A stretch of DNA of 64,000 nucleotides from Streptomyces cinnamoneus. GTDB lineage: Bacteria; Actinomycetota; Actinomycetes; Streptomycetales; Streptomycetaceae. Below, piece by piece: positions 16,525 to 28,184 of this stretch. Numbering within the stretch: the stretch's first letter is position 1; the number at the start of each line of letters is the position of its first letter. The DNA lies in assembly GCF_014650495.1 (NCBI RefSeq), contig NZ_BMVB01000007.1:124001-188000 (forward strand). The letters run 5' to 3'. Under the pieces are notes generated by a model. The model ran no database searches. It was not told where the DNA came from and was given only the letters and a program-made list of their open reading frames with translations. The translations under genes and the position numbers were made by a program.

Positions 16525-18570
16525 ATGTCGCCGTACGGACCACCGCGACCGCCGGACCGGGCCCCGGGGGAGCGGGTCGACCAGGTGGTCTTCCGGTGGG
16601 CGGGCAACCGTACCGGGCGGGCGGGCATCGCGGCGGTCGCCCAGTCCTGCGACGAGGACCAGGCCCATGCGATGGCCGACCGGCTCGGCGCCATCCTGCG
16701 GGTGATGGGCGGGGAACAGCGGCCCAGCACCGTCCGGCTGGGATGGGCCGGAAAGGCGGTGCTGCTGCGCCGGACCCCGGGGGAGGACGCCCACGGCAGG
16801 GGCAGCACCGTCTGCCACGCCCTGGTCGCCCCGCCCAAGCTGCTGCAGCCCAGGTTCTGCATCGCCCTCGGCGCCGCACCCTGGGCCGAGGACGGCTGGG
16901 CGGACAGCGTGACGGGCCCCCTCGACACGGTCCCGCACGGTCTGCTCGGCACCTGGGCCGACGCGGCGGAGCAGCGGCTGGCACCGGCCGTCGCGCTCGT
17001 CGGCCGCCCCCTGGAGTGCCTGGTGGCCCAGCTGCTGCGCACCCCGGCCGACCGCGTCTCGGCACGGACGACGGAACTTCCCGCCCTCCCGGTGCCGGCA
17101 GGGGCCGCCGGGCCACCGGACGCAGCACTGCCCGTCCTGCTCGGCCTGTGCGACGTCTTCGGCAGGTGGCTGCGCGGCAGCTGGACCTACGCCACGCACG
17201 ACACGGTGGACTCCCACGGCCTCCGCGTCGTCTTCGTCCCGCACTGGCGCTTCTCGCACGAGTCGGACCTACGCCTTCGCCGTATCGACCTCACCGACCC
17301 CGGCCCCGACACCGCCGCCGGGCTCGCCCGTCGTCTCGTACGCCACTACCTGGCCCACATCGCGGCCACCGGCGGCTCGGGCGACTACCGCCATCCGCTG
17401 TACCTGGCCAGGGACCTCGACCCGCGGGCCCTCGGCGACGAGGCACGCTACGAGGCGGTCGCGGCCGCGCTGGACGGCCGCCGGCCCGAGCCGTCGACGG
17501 CCCGGCGCCCGCCGGAGTGGCCGTACCACCCGCAGCCGCACCCGCAGCCGGAGCCGGCCGTGCGGCCCACGGAAGCGGAGCCACCGCCGGACCCTGAGCC
17601 CGGACCGGAGCCGGAGCGCGAACCGGAGCGGTCGCCGGAGCCCGTGGGTGAAGCCGAGCCCGCGCAGTGGCGCCCGTGGGAGTCGGGGTACGTGCCGACG
17701 CGTGAGCCGGAGCCGGAGCCGGGGCCTGAGCCCGAGCCGCAGCCCGCGCCTGGGTCCGAGCCGGAGCGGGAGCCGGATGCCGGAGCGTACGCCCCCGACG
17801 GGGCGGGCGATGCGCGCGAGATGTACGTCCGTGAGCAGGTGCCGCCGCTGCCGGCCCGGCCCCCGCTGTTCGCCCCCGCGGACACGGGAGGGTACGCCCA
17901 GAGCCATGTGCTGCCCTCCTTCCTCGACCGCCCGCCGTCCCCTCAGCACAGGAAGCGCGGCAGACGGGGCAAGCCCCAGATCCGGACCTCGAAGCCTCCT
18001 CGCCAGAACCTGACGGCCACAGAAGTCCGCGACCTGATCGATCGTCTGAAGTACATCGCCCGCAGCGACGTGGCGATCGAGCAGTACCGGCAGCAGACAC
18101 ACGAGAGACTGCTCGGGACGAGCGACGTCGATCTGCTGAACATCCTTACGGTGCACCTGCCCTACAAGGCCCAGAACTTCGTCCTGGAGACGCTGGGCGA
18201 CATTCCCCGGTCCGAGGAGGAGGTCGCCTGGCTGGCCGTGGGCCTGCACCGGCGGAACTTCCTGCTGCACTCCCCGGCCCCGTCCGGCCGGGAGCAGCGG
18301 GAGGAACACCTGCGCAGGGAGGCCAAGGTGGCCTCGTGGCTCCTGGGCTGGCTGCTGGAGCCCTACGCCGCGCGGTACGCCGACGAGGCGGGGGCGTTGC
18401 TGCGCGGACTGGCGGCCGCTCCGGAAGGAACCGTGGAGTGCGCGGTGCTGAACGAGCTGCTCGTCGACTGCCCGCCGGACCGGCTGCCCGAACTGCCCCG
18501 CGTGGTCTGGCAGGCGGTGATCAGGGGCCTGCACGACCGGGCCGTTGCGGCAAGGGGTCCGCGGGACTGA
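16525..18570 (+). CDS. Probable GTPase-associated protein with Pro/Glu-rich linker
   Basis: 681 residues, last gene of the cassette, six bases after the GTPase gene. The N-terminal part (about 1-320) is a folded, Trp- and Leu-rich region with no motif I can name with certainty; it resembles proteins annotated as GTPase-associated protein 1 (recollection, not a search). Residues about 325-425 form a low-complexity linker dominated by Pro-Glu pairs. A basic patch ([13 protein letters not shown]) leads into a helical C-terminal domain (about 490-681, starting [14 protein letters not shown]). The linker could span distance between membrane-bound and cytoplasmic parts of the system. Function is unproven. 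Transcription ends against glgB at a double hairpin. Confidence 0.7.
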   Translation: MSPYGPPRPPDRAPGERVDQVVFRWAGNRTGRAGIAAVAQSCDEDQAHAMADRLGAILRVMGGEQRPSTVRLGWAGKAVLLRRTPGEDAHGRGSTVCHALVAPPKLLQPRFCIALGAAPWAEDGWADSVTGPLDTVPHGLLGTWADAAEQRLAPAVALVGRPLECLVAQLLRTPADRVSARTTELPALPVPAGAAGPPDAALPVLLGLCDVFGRWLRGSWTYATHDTVDSHGLRVVFVPHWRFSHESDLRLRRIDLTDPGPDTAAGLARRLVRHYLAHIAATGGSGDYRHPLYLARDLDPRALGDEARYEAVAAALDGRRPEPSTARRPPEWPYHPQPHPQPEPAVRPTEAEPPPDPEPGPEPEREPERSPEPVGEAEPAQWRPWESGYVPTREPEPEPGPEPEPQPAPGSEPEREPDAGAYAPDGAGDAREMYVREQVPPLPARPPLFAPADTGGYAQSHVLPSFLDRPPSPQHRKRGRRGKPQIRTSKPPRQNLTATEVRDLIDRLKYIARSDVAIEQYRQQTHERLLGTSDVDLLNILTVHLPYKAQNFVLETLGDIPRSEEEVAWLAVGLHRRNFLLHSPAPSGREQREEHLRREAKVASWLLGWLLEPYAARYADEAGALLRGLAAAPEGTVECAVLNELLVDCPPDRLPELPRVVWQAVIRGLHDRAVAARGPRD

Positions 18571-18612
18571 CCCCTTGCGTCACCGGTGACGGCCGCCGGG
18601 CCGTCACCGGTG
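18550..18612. terminator. Double hairpin between convergent cassette and glgB
   Basis: First hairpin: GCAAGGGGTC (18550-18559) pairs with GACCCCTTGC (18569-18578), spanning the stop codon. Second hairpin: CACCGGTGACGGC (18581-18593) pairs perfectly with GCCGTCACCGGTG (18600-18612) around a six-base loop. Placed between convergent genes, it should stop transcription from both sides. Confidence 0.75.
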
Positions 18613-18626
18613 CCCGCCGGGCGGCC

Positions 18627-20993
18627 TCACACCGGCCGCAGCCAGACCGTGGCCAGGGGCGGGAGGGTCAGGGTCAGGCTGCGGGGGTGGCCGTGGCTGC
18701 GGGTGGCTTCCGTCTTCAGCGGGTCCGGGGTGGTGACGCCGCTGCCGCCGTAGCGGAGGTCGTCCGTGTTGAGGGCCTCCTCCCATTCCTCCCCGCACGC
18801 CGGCACCCCCAGCCGGTAGCCGTGCCGGACGACCGGGGAGAAATTGCTGACCGCCAGCAGGGGGGAGCCGTCCGCCGCGCAGCGCAGGAACGCGAAGACG
18901 TTGTCCTCCGCCGCGTCGCCGGCCACCCACGCGAAGCCGCCCGGCACGGTGTCGCGCTCCCACAGCGCCGGTGTCGTGCGGTAGCGCGCGTTCAGGTCGC
19001 GGACGAGGTCCCGTACGCCCCGGTGGTCGGGCTCGGCGGAGTACGAGGGGTCCAGCAGCCACCAGTCGGGGCCGTGTCCCTCCGCCCACTCCGCACCCTG
19101 GGCGAACTCCTGCCCCATGAACAGCAGCTGCTTGCCGGGGTGGGCCCACATGAAGCCCAGGAACGCCCGGTGGTTGGCGCGCTGCTGCCACCAGTCGCCG
19201 GGCATCTTGGAGACCAGGGACCGCTTGCCGTGCACGACCTCGTCGTGCGAGATCGGCAGGACGTAGTTCTCGCTGTACGCGTACACCATGGCGAAGGTCA
19301 TGTCGCCGTGGTGGTACTTGCGGTGGACCGGCTCCTTGGTCATGTACTCCAGCGAGTCGTGCATCCAGCCCATGTTCCACTTCAGGCCGAAGCCGAGACC
19401 GCCGAAGCCCGAGGCGCCCACGTGGTGGGTGGCGCGGGTGACGCCGTCCCAGGCGGTGGACTCCTCGGCGATCGTCACGACGCCGGGGCAGCGGCGGTAG
19501 ACCGTGGCGTTCATCTCCTGCAGGAACGCCACCGCGTCGAGGTTCTCCCGGCCCCCGTGCTCGTTCGGCGACCACTGGCCCGCCTCGCGCGAGTAGTCGA
19601 GGTAGAGCATCGAGGCGACGGCGTCGACGCGCAGCCCGTCGATGTGGAACTCCTGGCACCAGTACACGGCGTTCGCCACCAGGAAGTTGCGGACCTCCTT
19701 GCGGCCGTAGTCGAACTCCAGCGTTCCCCAGTCCGGGTGCGCGGCCCGCAGCGGGTCCTGGTGCTCGTACAACGGCCGGCCGTCGAACTCGGCCAGCGCC
19801 CAGTCGTCGCGCGGGAAGTGCGCCGGCACCCAGTCCATGAGCACCCCGATGCCGGCCCGGTGCAGGGCGTCGACCAGGAACTTGAAGTCGTCCGGGGAGC
19901 CGAGCCGCGCCGTGGGGGCGTAGAAACCCGTGACCTGGTAGCCCCACGAGCCCCCGAAGGGGTGCTCGGCCACCGGCATCAGCTCCACGTGCGTGAAGCC
20001 CAGGTCCTTGACGTACGCGGGCAGCTGCTCGGCCAGCTGCCGGTAGGTCAGCCCCGGGCGCCAGGACGGCAGGTGCAGCTCGTAGACGGAGAACGGCGCC
20101 TCGTGCACCGGCCGGTCGCCCCGCTTCGCCATCCACGCGCCGTCGCGCCACAGGTGGTGCGAGGCGTGCACGACCGAGGCGTTGGCCGGCGGCACCTCGG
20201 TGTGCCGGGCCATCGGGTCGGCCCGCAGCGTGTGCGTGCCGTCCGGGCGGGTGATCTCGAACTTGTACAGCGCTCCCTCGCCGACGCCCGGCAGGAACAC
20301 CTCCCACACCCCCGAGCCGCCCAGCGAGCGCATCGGATGGGCCGTGCCGTCCCAGTAGTTGAAGTCGCCGACCACGCGCACGCCCTGCGCGTTCGGGGCC
20401 CAGAGGGTGAAGCGGGTGCCGGTGACGCCCGCGTGCGTCATCGGCCGGGCGCCCAGCGCGCGCCACAGCTCCTCGTGGCGGCCCTCGCCGATCAGGTGCA
20501 GGTCCAGCTCGCCGAGGGCGGGCAGGAAGCGGTAGGGGTCGTCGATCTCCAGCTCGGCGTCCGCGTAGGCGACCGCCAGCCGGTAACCGGCCGGGACCCC
20601 GGTCAGCGGCAGCACCGCGGCGAACAGCCCGTCGCCCTCGTCGTACAGCTCGGCGCGCAGGCCCGGGGCGGTGACCGCCACCGAGCGGGCGTACGGGCGC
20701 AGGGCCCGCAGCACGATGCCGCCCCCGGGCGCCGGGTGCGCACCCAGCACTCCGTGCGGGTCGTGGTGCGCGCCCTGCAGCAGCCGCTCGCGCGTGCCGC
20801 CGTCGAGAGGCTCGGCACGCCGCACGCCCGCGCCGGGCGGCGCAGGCGCAGCAGCGGGAGCGGGCACGGGGGCGGCCGCCGGCCGCCGCCCGGGAGGCGT
20901 CGGGCGGGCGCCGGACCGGGTGGGCAGGAACGTGGCCGGGATCCGTCGGGGCTCGGGAGGCGGGGGCGGGCTGAAGGGCGGTCGTGCGGTCAC
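18627..20993 (-). CDS. glgB: 1,4-alpha-glucan branching enzyme
   Basis: Cytoplasmic GH13 enzyme, 788 residues, which cuts alpha-1,4 glucan and re-attaches the piece by alpha-1,6 links. An alanine/proline-rich leader is followed by a CBM48 domain ([20 protein letters not shown]) and the catalytic barrel: nucleophile D457 in [10 protein letters not shown], acid/base Glu in IAEESTAW, and SHDEVVHGK for the third carboxylate. GTG 20993 was chosen because GGAGG lies seven bases upstream; the frame extends further without a good site. It is last in the order glgE-treS-pep2-glgB, 82 bases after pep2, the arrangement of the Streptomyces GlgE pathway, where it branches the linear glucan that GlgE makes. 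Confidence 0.95.
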   Translation of the reverse strand: MTARPPFSPPPPPEPRRIPATFLPTRSGARPTPPGRRPAAAPVPAPAAAPAPPGAGVRRAEPLDGGTRERLLQGAHHDPHGVLGAHPAPGGGIVLRALRPYARSVAVTAPGLRAELYDEGDGLFAAVLPLTGVPAGYRLAVAYADAELEIDDPYRFLPALGELDLHLIGEGRHEELWRALGARPMTHAGVTGTRFTLWAPNAQGVRVVGDFNYWDGTAHPMRSLGGSGVWEVFLPGVGEGALYKFEITRPDGTHTLRADPMARHTEVPPANASVVHASHHLWRDGAWMAKRGDRPVHEAPFSVYELHLPSWRPGLTYRQLAEQLPAYVKDLGFTHVELMPVAEHPFGGSWGYQVTGFYAPTARLGSPDDFKFLVDALHRAGIGVLMDWVPAHFPRDDWALAEFDGRPLYEHQDPLRAAHPDWGTLEFDYGRKEVRNFLVANAVYWCQEFHIDGLRVDAVASMLYLDYSREAGQWSPNEHGGRENLDAVAFLQEMNATVYRRCPGVVTIAEESTAWDGVTRATHHVGASGFGGLGFGLKWNMGWMHDSLEYMTKEPVHRKYHHGDMTFAMVYAYSENYVLPISHDEVVHGKRSLVSKMPGDWWQQRANHRAFLGFMWAHPGKQLLFMGQEFAQGAEWAEGHGPDWWLLDPSYSAEPDHRGVRDLVRDLNARYRTTPALWERDTVPGGFAWVAGDAAEDNVFAFLRCAADGSPLLAVSNFSPVVRHGYRLGVPACGEEWEEALNTDDLRYGGSGVTTPDPLKTEATRSHGHPRSLTLTLPPLATVWLRPV

Positions 20994-21075
20994 GGGTGGT
21001 CCTCCGGGAGCGTCGTTCCGGTCGGCGTGGATCCGTTCGGCAGGGGCGCGGGGGGTGGTGGCGCGGGCGGTGGTG

Positions 21076-22608
<1,533 letters not shown>

Positions 22609-22938
22609 GCGTCGCGTCCTTTCCCCGGGGCACACGACAGATTGGGCAAAGTGTCCCGGATTGCGGCTTCGGTCAGTGCGCGGTGCGGGACGTGTCGGGC
22701 GAGGATCGTCCGTACGGTCAGCGCCTGCGGCCCCTGTGTGCGGTGTCGTGCGGCTGCTGCAGTCGTTCCTGCAGCCCGTGCGTACGTGCAGCCGTGCCAT
22801 CCGTGCCGGCCCCTGCGGGCCGAGCGGTGGGGGCGGCCTCTTCGGGTCGTCCGCGTGCAGTAGTACCGGTGCCCAGGGTCCGGCGGGGGAAACCGCCCGT
22901 GCGCGGCCGGACCGGGGGCCGCCGCGCACGGTGCCGGT
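22609..22938. other. Gap between treS and pep2
   Basis: 330 bases with no credible gene. It contains the treS-side hairpin at 22897-22931 and a small GCTGCAG/CTGCAGC hairpin at 22756-22775. A promoter for pep2-glgB is expected near 22630-22700 on the minus strand, but no clear -10/-35 pair is visible. Confidence 0.5.
22897..22931 (-). terminator. Hairpin after treS
   Basis: CCGTGCGCGGC (22897-22907) pairs perfectly with GCCGCGCACGG (22921-22931) around a 13-base loop, beginning seven bases past the treS stop on the minus strand. No U-tract, as is usual in Streptomyces. Confidence 0.7.
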
Positions 22939-24665
<1,727 letters not shown>

Positions 24666-24669
<4 letters not shown>

Positions 24670-26660
24670 GGTGTGGGTGACCCTCCGATCGGTGAGGACG
24701 GTCGCAGCGAGAACACGTGCGCGGGCGCGATCGAACGGCCCGGCTCAAGGCGCACATAGTTGTCCCTGCCCCAGTGATAGGTCTCTCCGGTGAGCTCGTC
24801 GCGCACCGGGACGGACTCGTGCCAGTCGAGGCCGAGCTCCGGCATGTCCAACGAGACCGTTGCCTCCTGGGTGTGGTGGGGGTCGAGGTTGACGACCGTG
24901 AGGACGCAGGAGGAACCGGAGCGCTTGGAGTAGGCGATGACGGCCTCGTTGTCGGCGTCATGGAAGCGCAGGTTCCGCAGCCGGCGCAGGGCGGGCTGAC
25001 GGCGCCTCAACCTGTTCAGGGTCGTGATCAGCGGGGTGATGGTGCGGCCCTCCCGGTCCGCCGACTCCCAGTCGCGCGGGCGGAGTTGGTACTTCTCCGA
25101 GTCCAGGTACTCCTCGCTGCTGCTGTGCACCGGGGTGTTCTCGCACAGTTCGTAGCCGGCGTACACGCCCCAGGTGGGCGAGAGCGTCGCGGCGAGCACG
25201 GCCCGCACCTCGAAGGCGGCGCGGCCGCCCTCCTGGAGATAGGCGTGCAGGATGTCGGGCGTGTTCACGAAGAGGTTCGGCCGCATGCAGGCCGCGGACT
25301 CCCGCGACAGCTCGGTCAGGTAGTCGGTCAGCTCCCGCTTGGTGGTGCGCCAGGTGAAGTAGGTGTACGACTGCTGGAAGCCGATCGCGCCCAGCGTGCG
25401 CATCATCGCGGGCCGGGTGAACGCCTCGGCGAGGAAGAGGACGTCCGGATCCGTGCGGCCCACCTCGGCGATGACCTTCTCCCAGAAGACCACCGGCTTG
25501 GTGTGCGGATTGTCGACCCGGAAGATCCGCACCCCGCGCGCCATCCAGAAGCGCAGCACCCGCAGCGTCTCGGCCACCAGCCCGTCGAAGTCCTCGTCGA
25601 AGGCGAGGGGATAGATGTCCTGGTACTTCTTCGGCGGGTTCTCGGCGTGGGCGATCGTGCCGTCGGCGCGGTGGTGGAACCACTCGGGGTGCTTGCCGAC
25701 CCACGGATGGTCGGGGGAGCACTGCAGCGCGAAGTCGAGCGCCACCTCCATCCGCAGCTCCCGGGCCCGCGCCACGAACCGCTCGAAGTCCTCGACCGTG
25801 CCGAGGTCGGGGTGGACCGCGTCGTGGCCGCCCTCGGCGGAGCCGATCGCCCAGGGGCTGCCCACGTCGTAAATCCCCGCGCTCAGGGCGTTGTTGGGGC
25901 CCTTGCGGTACGACGTGCCGATGGGGTGGACGGGTGGGAGGTAGACGACGTCGAAGCCCATGGCCGCCACCGCCGGCAGCCGCTGGGCGGCCGTGCGGAA
26001 CGTACCGCTGCGCGGCGGCCGGCCCTCGCGCAGCTGCGCGCCCTCCGAGCGCGGGAAGAGCTCGTACCAGGAACCGAAGAGGGCGCGCTCGCGCTCCACC
26101 AGCACGGGCACCGGGCGGGAGGCGGTGACCAGTTCGCGCAGCGGATGGGCGGCCAGCGCCGCCCGCACCCGGGGGGCGAGCGCGGCGGCGAGGCGGTCCG
26201 CGCCCGGCCGGCCGGTGTCGCGCAGCGCGTCCACGGCGGCCAGCACGGCCTCCCGGCCGCCGGTCTTCGGCACCCCCGCCGCGGCGCGCTCCAGCAGCCG
26301 GGCGCCCTCCTCCAGCACCAGCTCGGTGTCGATCCCCGCCGGAATCTTGATCACCGCGTGCTCCCGCCACGTCGTGACCGGATCGCCCCACGCCTCCACC
26401 GCGTACGTCCAGCGGCCCTCGCGGTCGGGGGTGACCTCGGCGCCCCAGCGGTCGGTGCCCGGCGCCAGCTCCGTCATCGGCGTCCACGGGCCGCACCGGC
26501 CCGCCGGGCCGCGCAGCACGACGTTGGCGCCGACGGCCTCGTGCCCCTCGCGGAAGACCGTGGCGGTGACCTCGAAGGTCTCTCCCGCCACCGCCTTGAC
26601 GGGCCTTCGGCCGCAGTCGACGAGCGGGCCGAGGTCCAGGACGGGGATGCGACCGATCAT
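24666..26660 (-). CDS. glgE: Alpha-1,4-glucan:maltose-1-phosphate maltosyltransferase
   Basis: GH13_3 enzyme, 664 residues, which extends alpha-1,4 glucan using maltose-1-phosphate and releases phosphate. The nucleophile is D383 in [11 protein letters not shown], the general acid E412 in FLAEAFTRP, with the third carboxylate in [11 protein letters not shown]-terminal Ig-like and helical domains precede the barrel. The text closely resembles what I recall of S. coelicolor GlgE1. ATG 26660 has AGGTGA five bases upstream; an in-frame start at 26753 cannot be excluded. It is the first gene of glgE-treS, followed by pep2-glgB. In mycobacteria and streptomycetes this is a main route to glycogen. 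Confidence 0.96.
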
Positions 26661-27148
26661 GGGATCACCTGGCGAATCGACGGGACCGTGGGCAGGTCTG
26701 GCGAGTTCTGTACTTTCTATCTGTTCCGTCGGCAGTCGGCGGGGTGCGGGCATGACTGCTCCTGTCCGCATTCACTCGGGTGGGCTGAAGAGACGGATCC
26801 AAACTCGGGTCGTGCAGGAGTGGTGGAATTCTGGGCAGGACGGCGAAAGGCCGCGGGCGAGGCGGCCGATTCGGGCCCGTGCACACCGGGGGAGCTTTCC
26901 CACCGGGCCCGCCCCCGCATGCCGGGACCATATGAACTACTCGTGCGTAGCCCCCGCTGCACCCCACGCGGAGGGCGGCCGTTCCTCCGTCACTCGTAGG
27001 GAGTCTGCTTGACCGGCCGATCGCATGCAATGTGACGAAAGGGGGTAATCGGCGGCCGGACCGAGGAAGCGGCGCACGGCACCGTCTTCGAAGGTCGTAG
27101 CGACATTTGGCCTTTGACAGTGCTGTTGTACGCGGGTCGTAAATCCGC
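26661..27148. other. Gap between glgE and the XRE regulator gene
   Basis: 488 bases. A minus-strand open frame crosses it but has no family features, poor codon character and would overlap the regulator stop, so I do not call it. The glgE promoter must lie here. On the plus strand TTGACA at 27114-27119 is followed 17 bases later by TCGTAA, a possible promoter reading antisense to the XRE gene. Confidence 0.5.
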
Positions 27149-28075
27149 CTAGTACTTTTCACCGCCCGGCGGTCCGGCGATGGCATCAAGGCGTTCGTCC
27201 GCAACCGGACGCCCGCCCGCTCCGTCCGCTCCGCCCGGCGCGGCGAGCAGCCCGAGGGCCGCCTCGGAGGGCGAGCCCGGCTCCGCGGTGAACGCCAGCA
27301 GGCCCTGGCCGCCGGTCTCCGGAAGCCGCAGCATCTCGAACGACAGCTCCAGCGCGCCCGCCACGGGATGGCGGAACGCCTTCACGCCCGAGGTGCAGGC
27401 CCGCACCCGGTGCCCCGACCACAGCGCCACGAACTCCGCGCTGCGCACGCTCAGCTCACCGATCAGGTCGGCCAGCGGCCCGTCGTCCGGGTGCTCGCCC
27501 ACCGCCAGCCGCAGCGAGGCGACCGCGCGCTGCGCCTCCTCCTCCCACCGCGGGTACAGCTCCCGCGACCGCGGGCCGAGGAAGAACAGCCGCTGGGTGT
27601 TGGGCCGCTCCTCCGGCCGCTCCGGGGCGTTCGCGGGGAGGTGCCCGGCGAGCAGTGCGTGCCCCAGCGGGTTCCAGGCCAGCACGTCGTAGCGGTGGTC
27701 CAGGAGGACCGCCGGCACGGCGGACATCGCGGCGACCAGCCGGCGGGCGCCCGGGGAGGCCACCGAGGGGCGGGCGGCCGGGCGGTCCGGCGCGCGCCGG
27801 GGGCGGACGAGGTTGCGCAGGTGCGCGTGTTCGTCCGCGCGCAGGCGCAGCGCCCGGGCGATCGCGTCCAGCACCTCGTCGGACGCGCCCGCCGCCTGCC
27901 CCTGCTCCAGCCGTGTGTAGTACGCGACGCTCACGCCCGCCAGCTGCGCCAGCTCCTCGCGCCGCAGGCCGGGGACGCGACGCGTCCGGCCGTAGGACAC
28001 CAGGCCGACGTCCTCGGGGCGCAGCGCGGCCCGGCGACCGCGCAGGAAGGTGCTCAACTCCGCTGCTGTGCTCAT
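27149..28075 (-). CDS. XRE-family transcriptional regulator with MmyB-like ligand domain
   Basis: 308-residue DNA-binding protein. The N-terminal helix-turn-helix (about residues 8-75) contains RRVPGLRREELAQLAGVSVAYYTRLEQG, the usual signature of this actinobacterial group. The rest (about 95-270) matches the MmyB-like ligand-binding domain, with YDVLAWNPLGHALL and HPVAGALELSFEMLRLPE; family members are thought to bind fatty-acid-like or other small ligands. ATG 28073-28075 was chosen over an upstream Arg/Pro-rich extension. It lies divergent from glgP, with 109 bases between starts, so autoregulation or control of glgP is possible but not shown; such regulators more often control a neighbouring oxidoreductase, which is absent here. 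Confidence 0.9.
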   Translation of the reverse strand: MSTAAELSTFLRGRRAALRPEDVGLVSYGRTRRVPGLRREELAQLAGVSVAYYTRLEQGQAAGASDEVLDAIARALRLRADEHAHLRNLVRPRRAPDRPAARPSVASPGARRLVAAMSAVPAVLLDHRYDVLAWNPLGHALLAGHLPANAPERPEERPNTQRLFFLGPRSRELYPRWEEEAQRAVASLRLAVGEHPDDGPLADLIGELSVRSAEFVALWSGHRVRACTSGVKAFRHPVAGALELSFEMLRLPETGGQGLLAFTAEPGSPSEAALGLLAAPGGADGAGGRPVADERLDAIAGPPGGEKY

Positions 28076-28184
28076 GTGCGGGATCAACGCGGGCGGCGGG
28101 CCGGAATCTTCCCCCGTCCGGCAGACGGGCGCACTTGGGCGCTTGGCCCGCGGTGGCGGCGGGCGCACCGCTACCGTCGTGACT

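Noticed and set aside
26665..27204. 179-codon minus-strand frame before glgE
   Set aside because: Overlaps the end of the XRE gene, no family features, Pro/Arg-rich.
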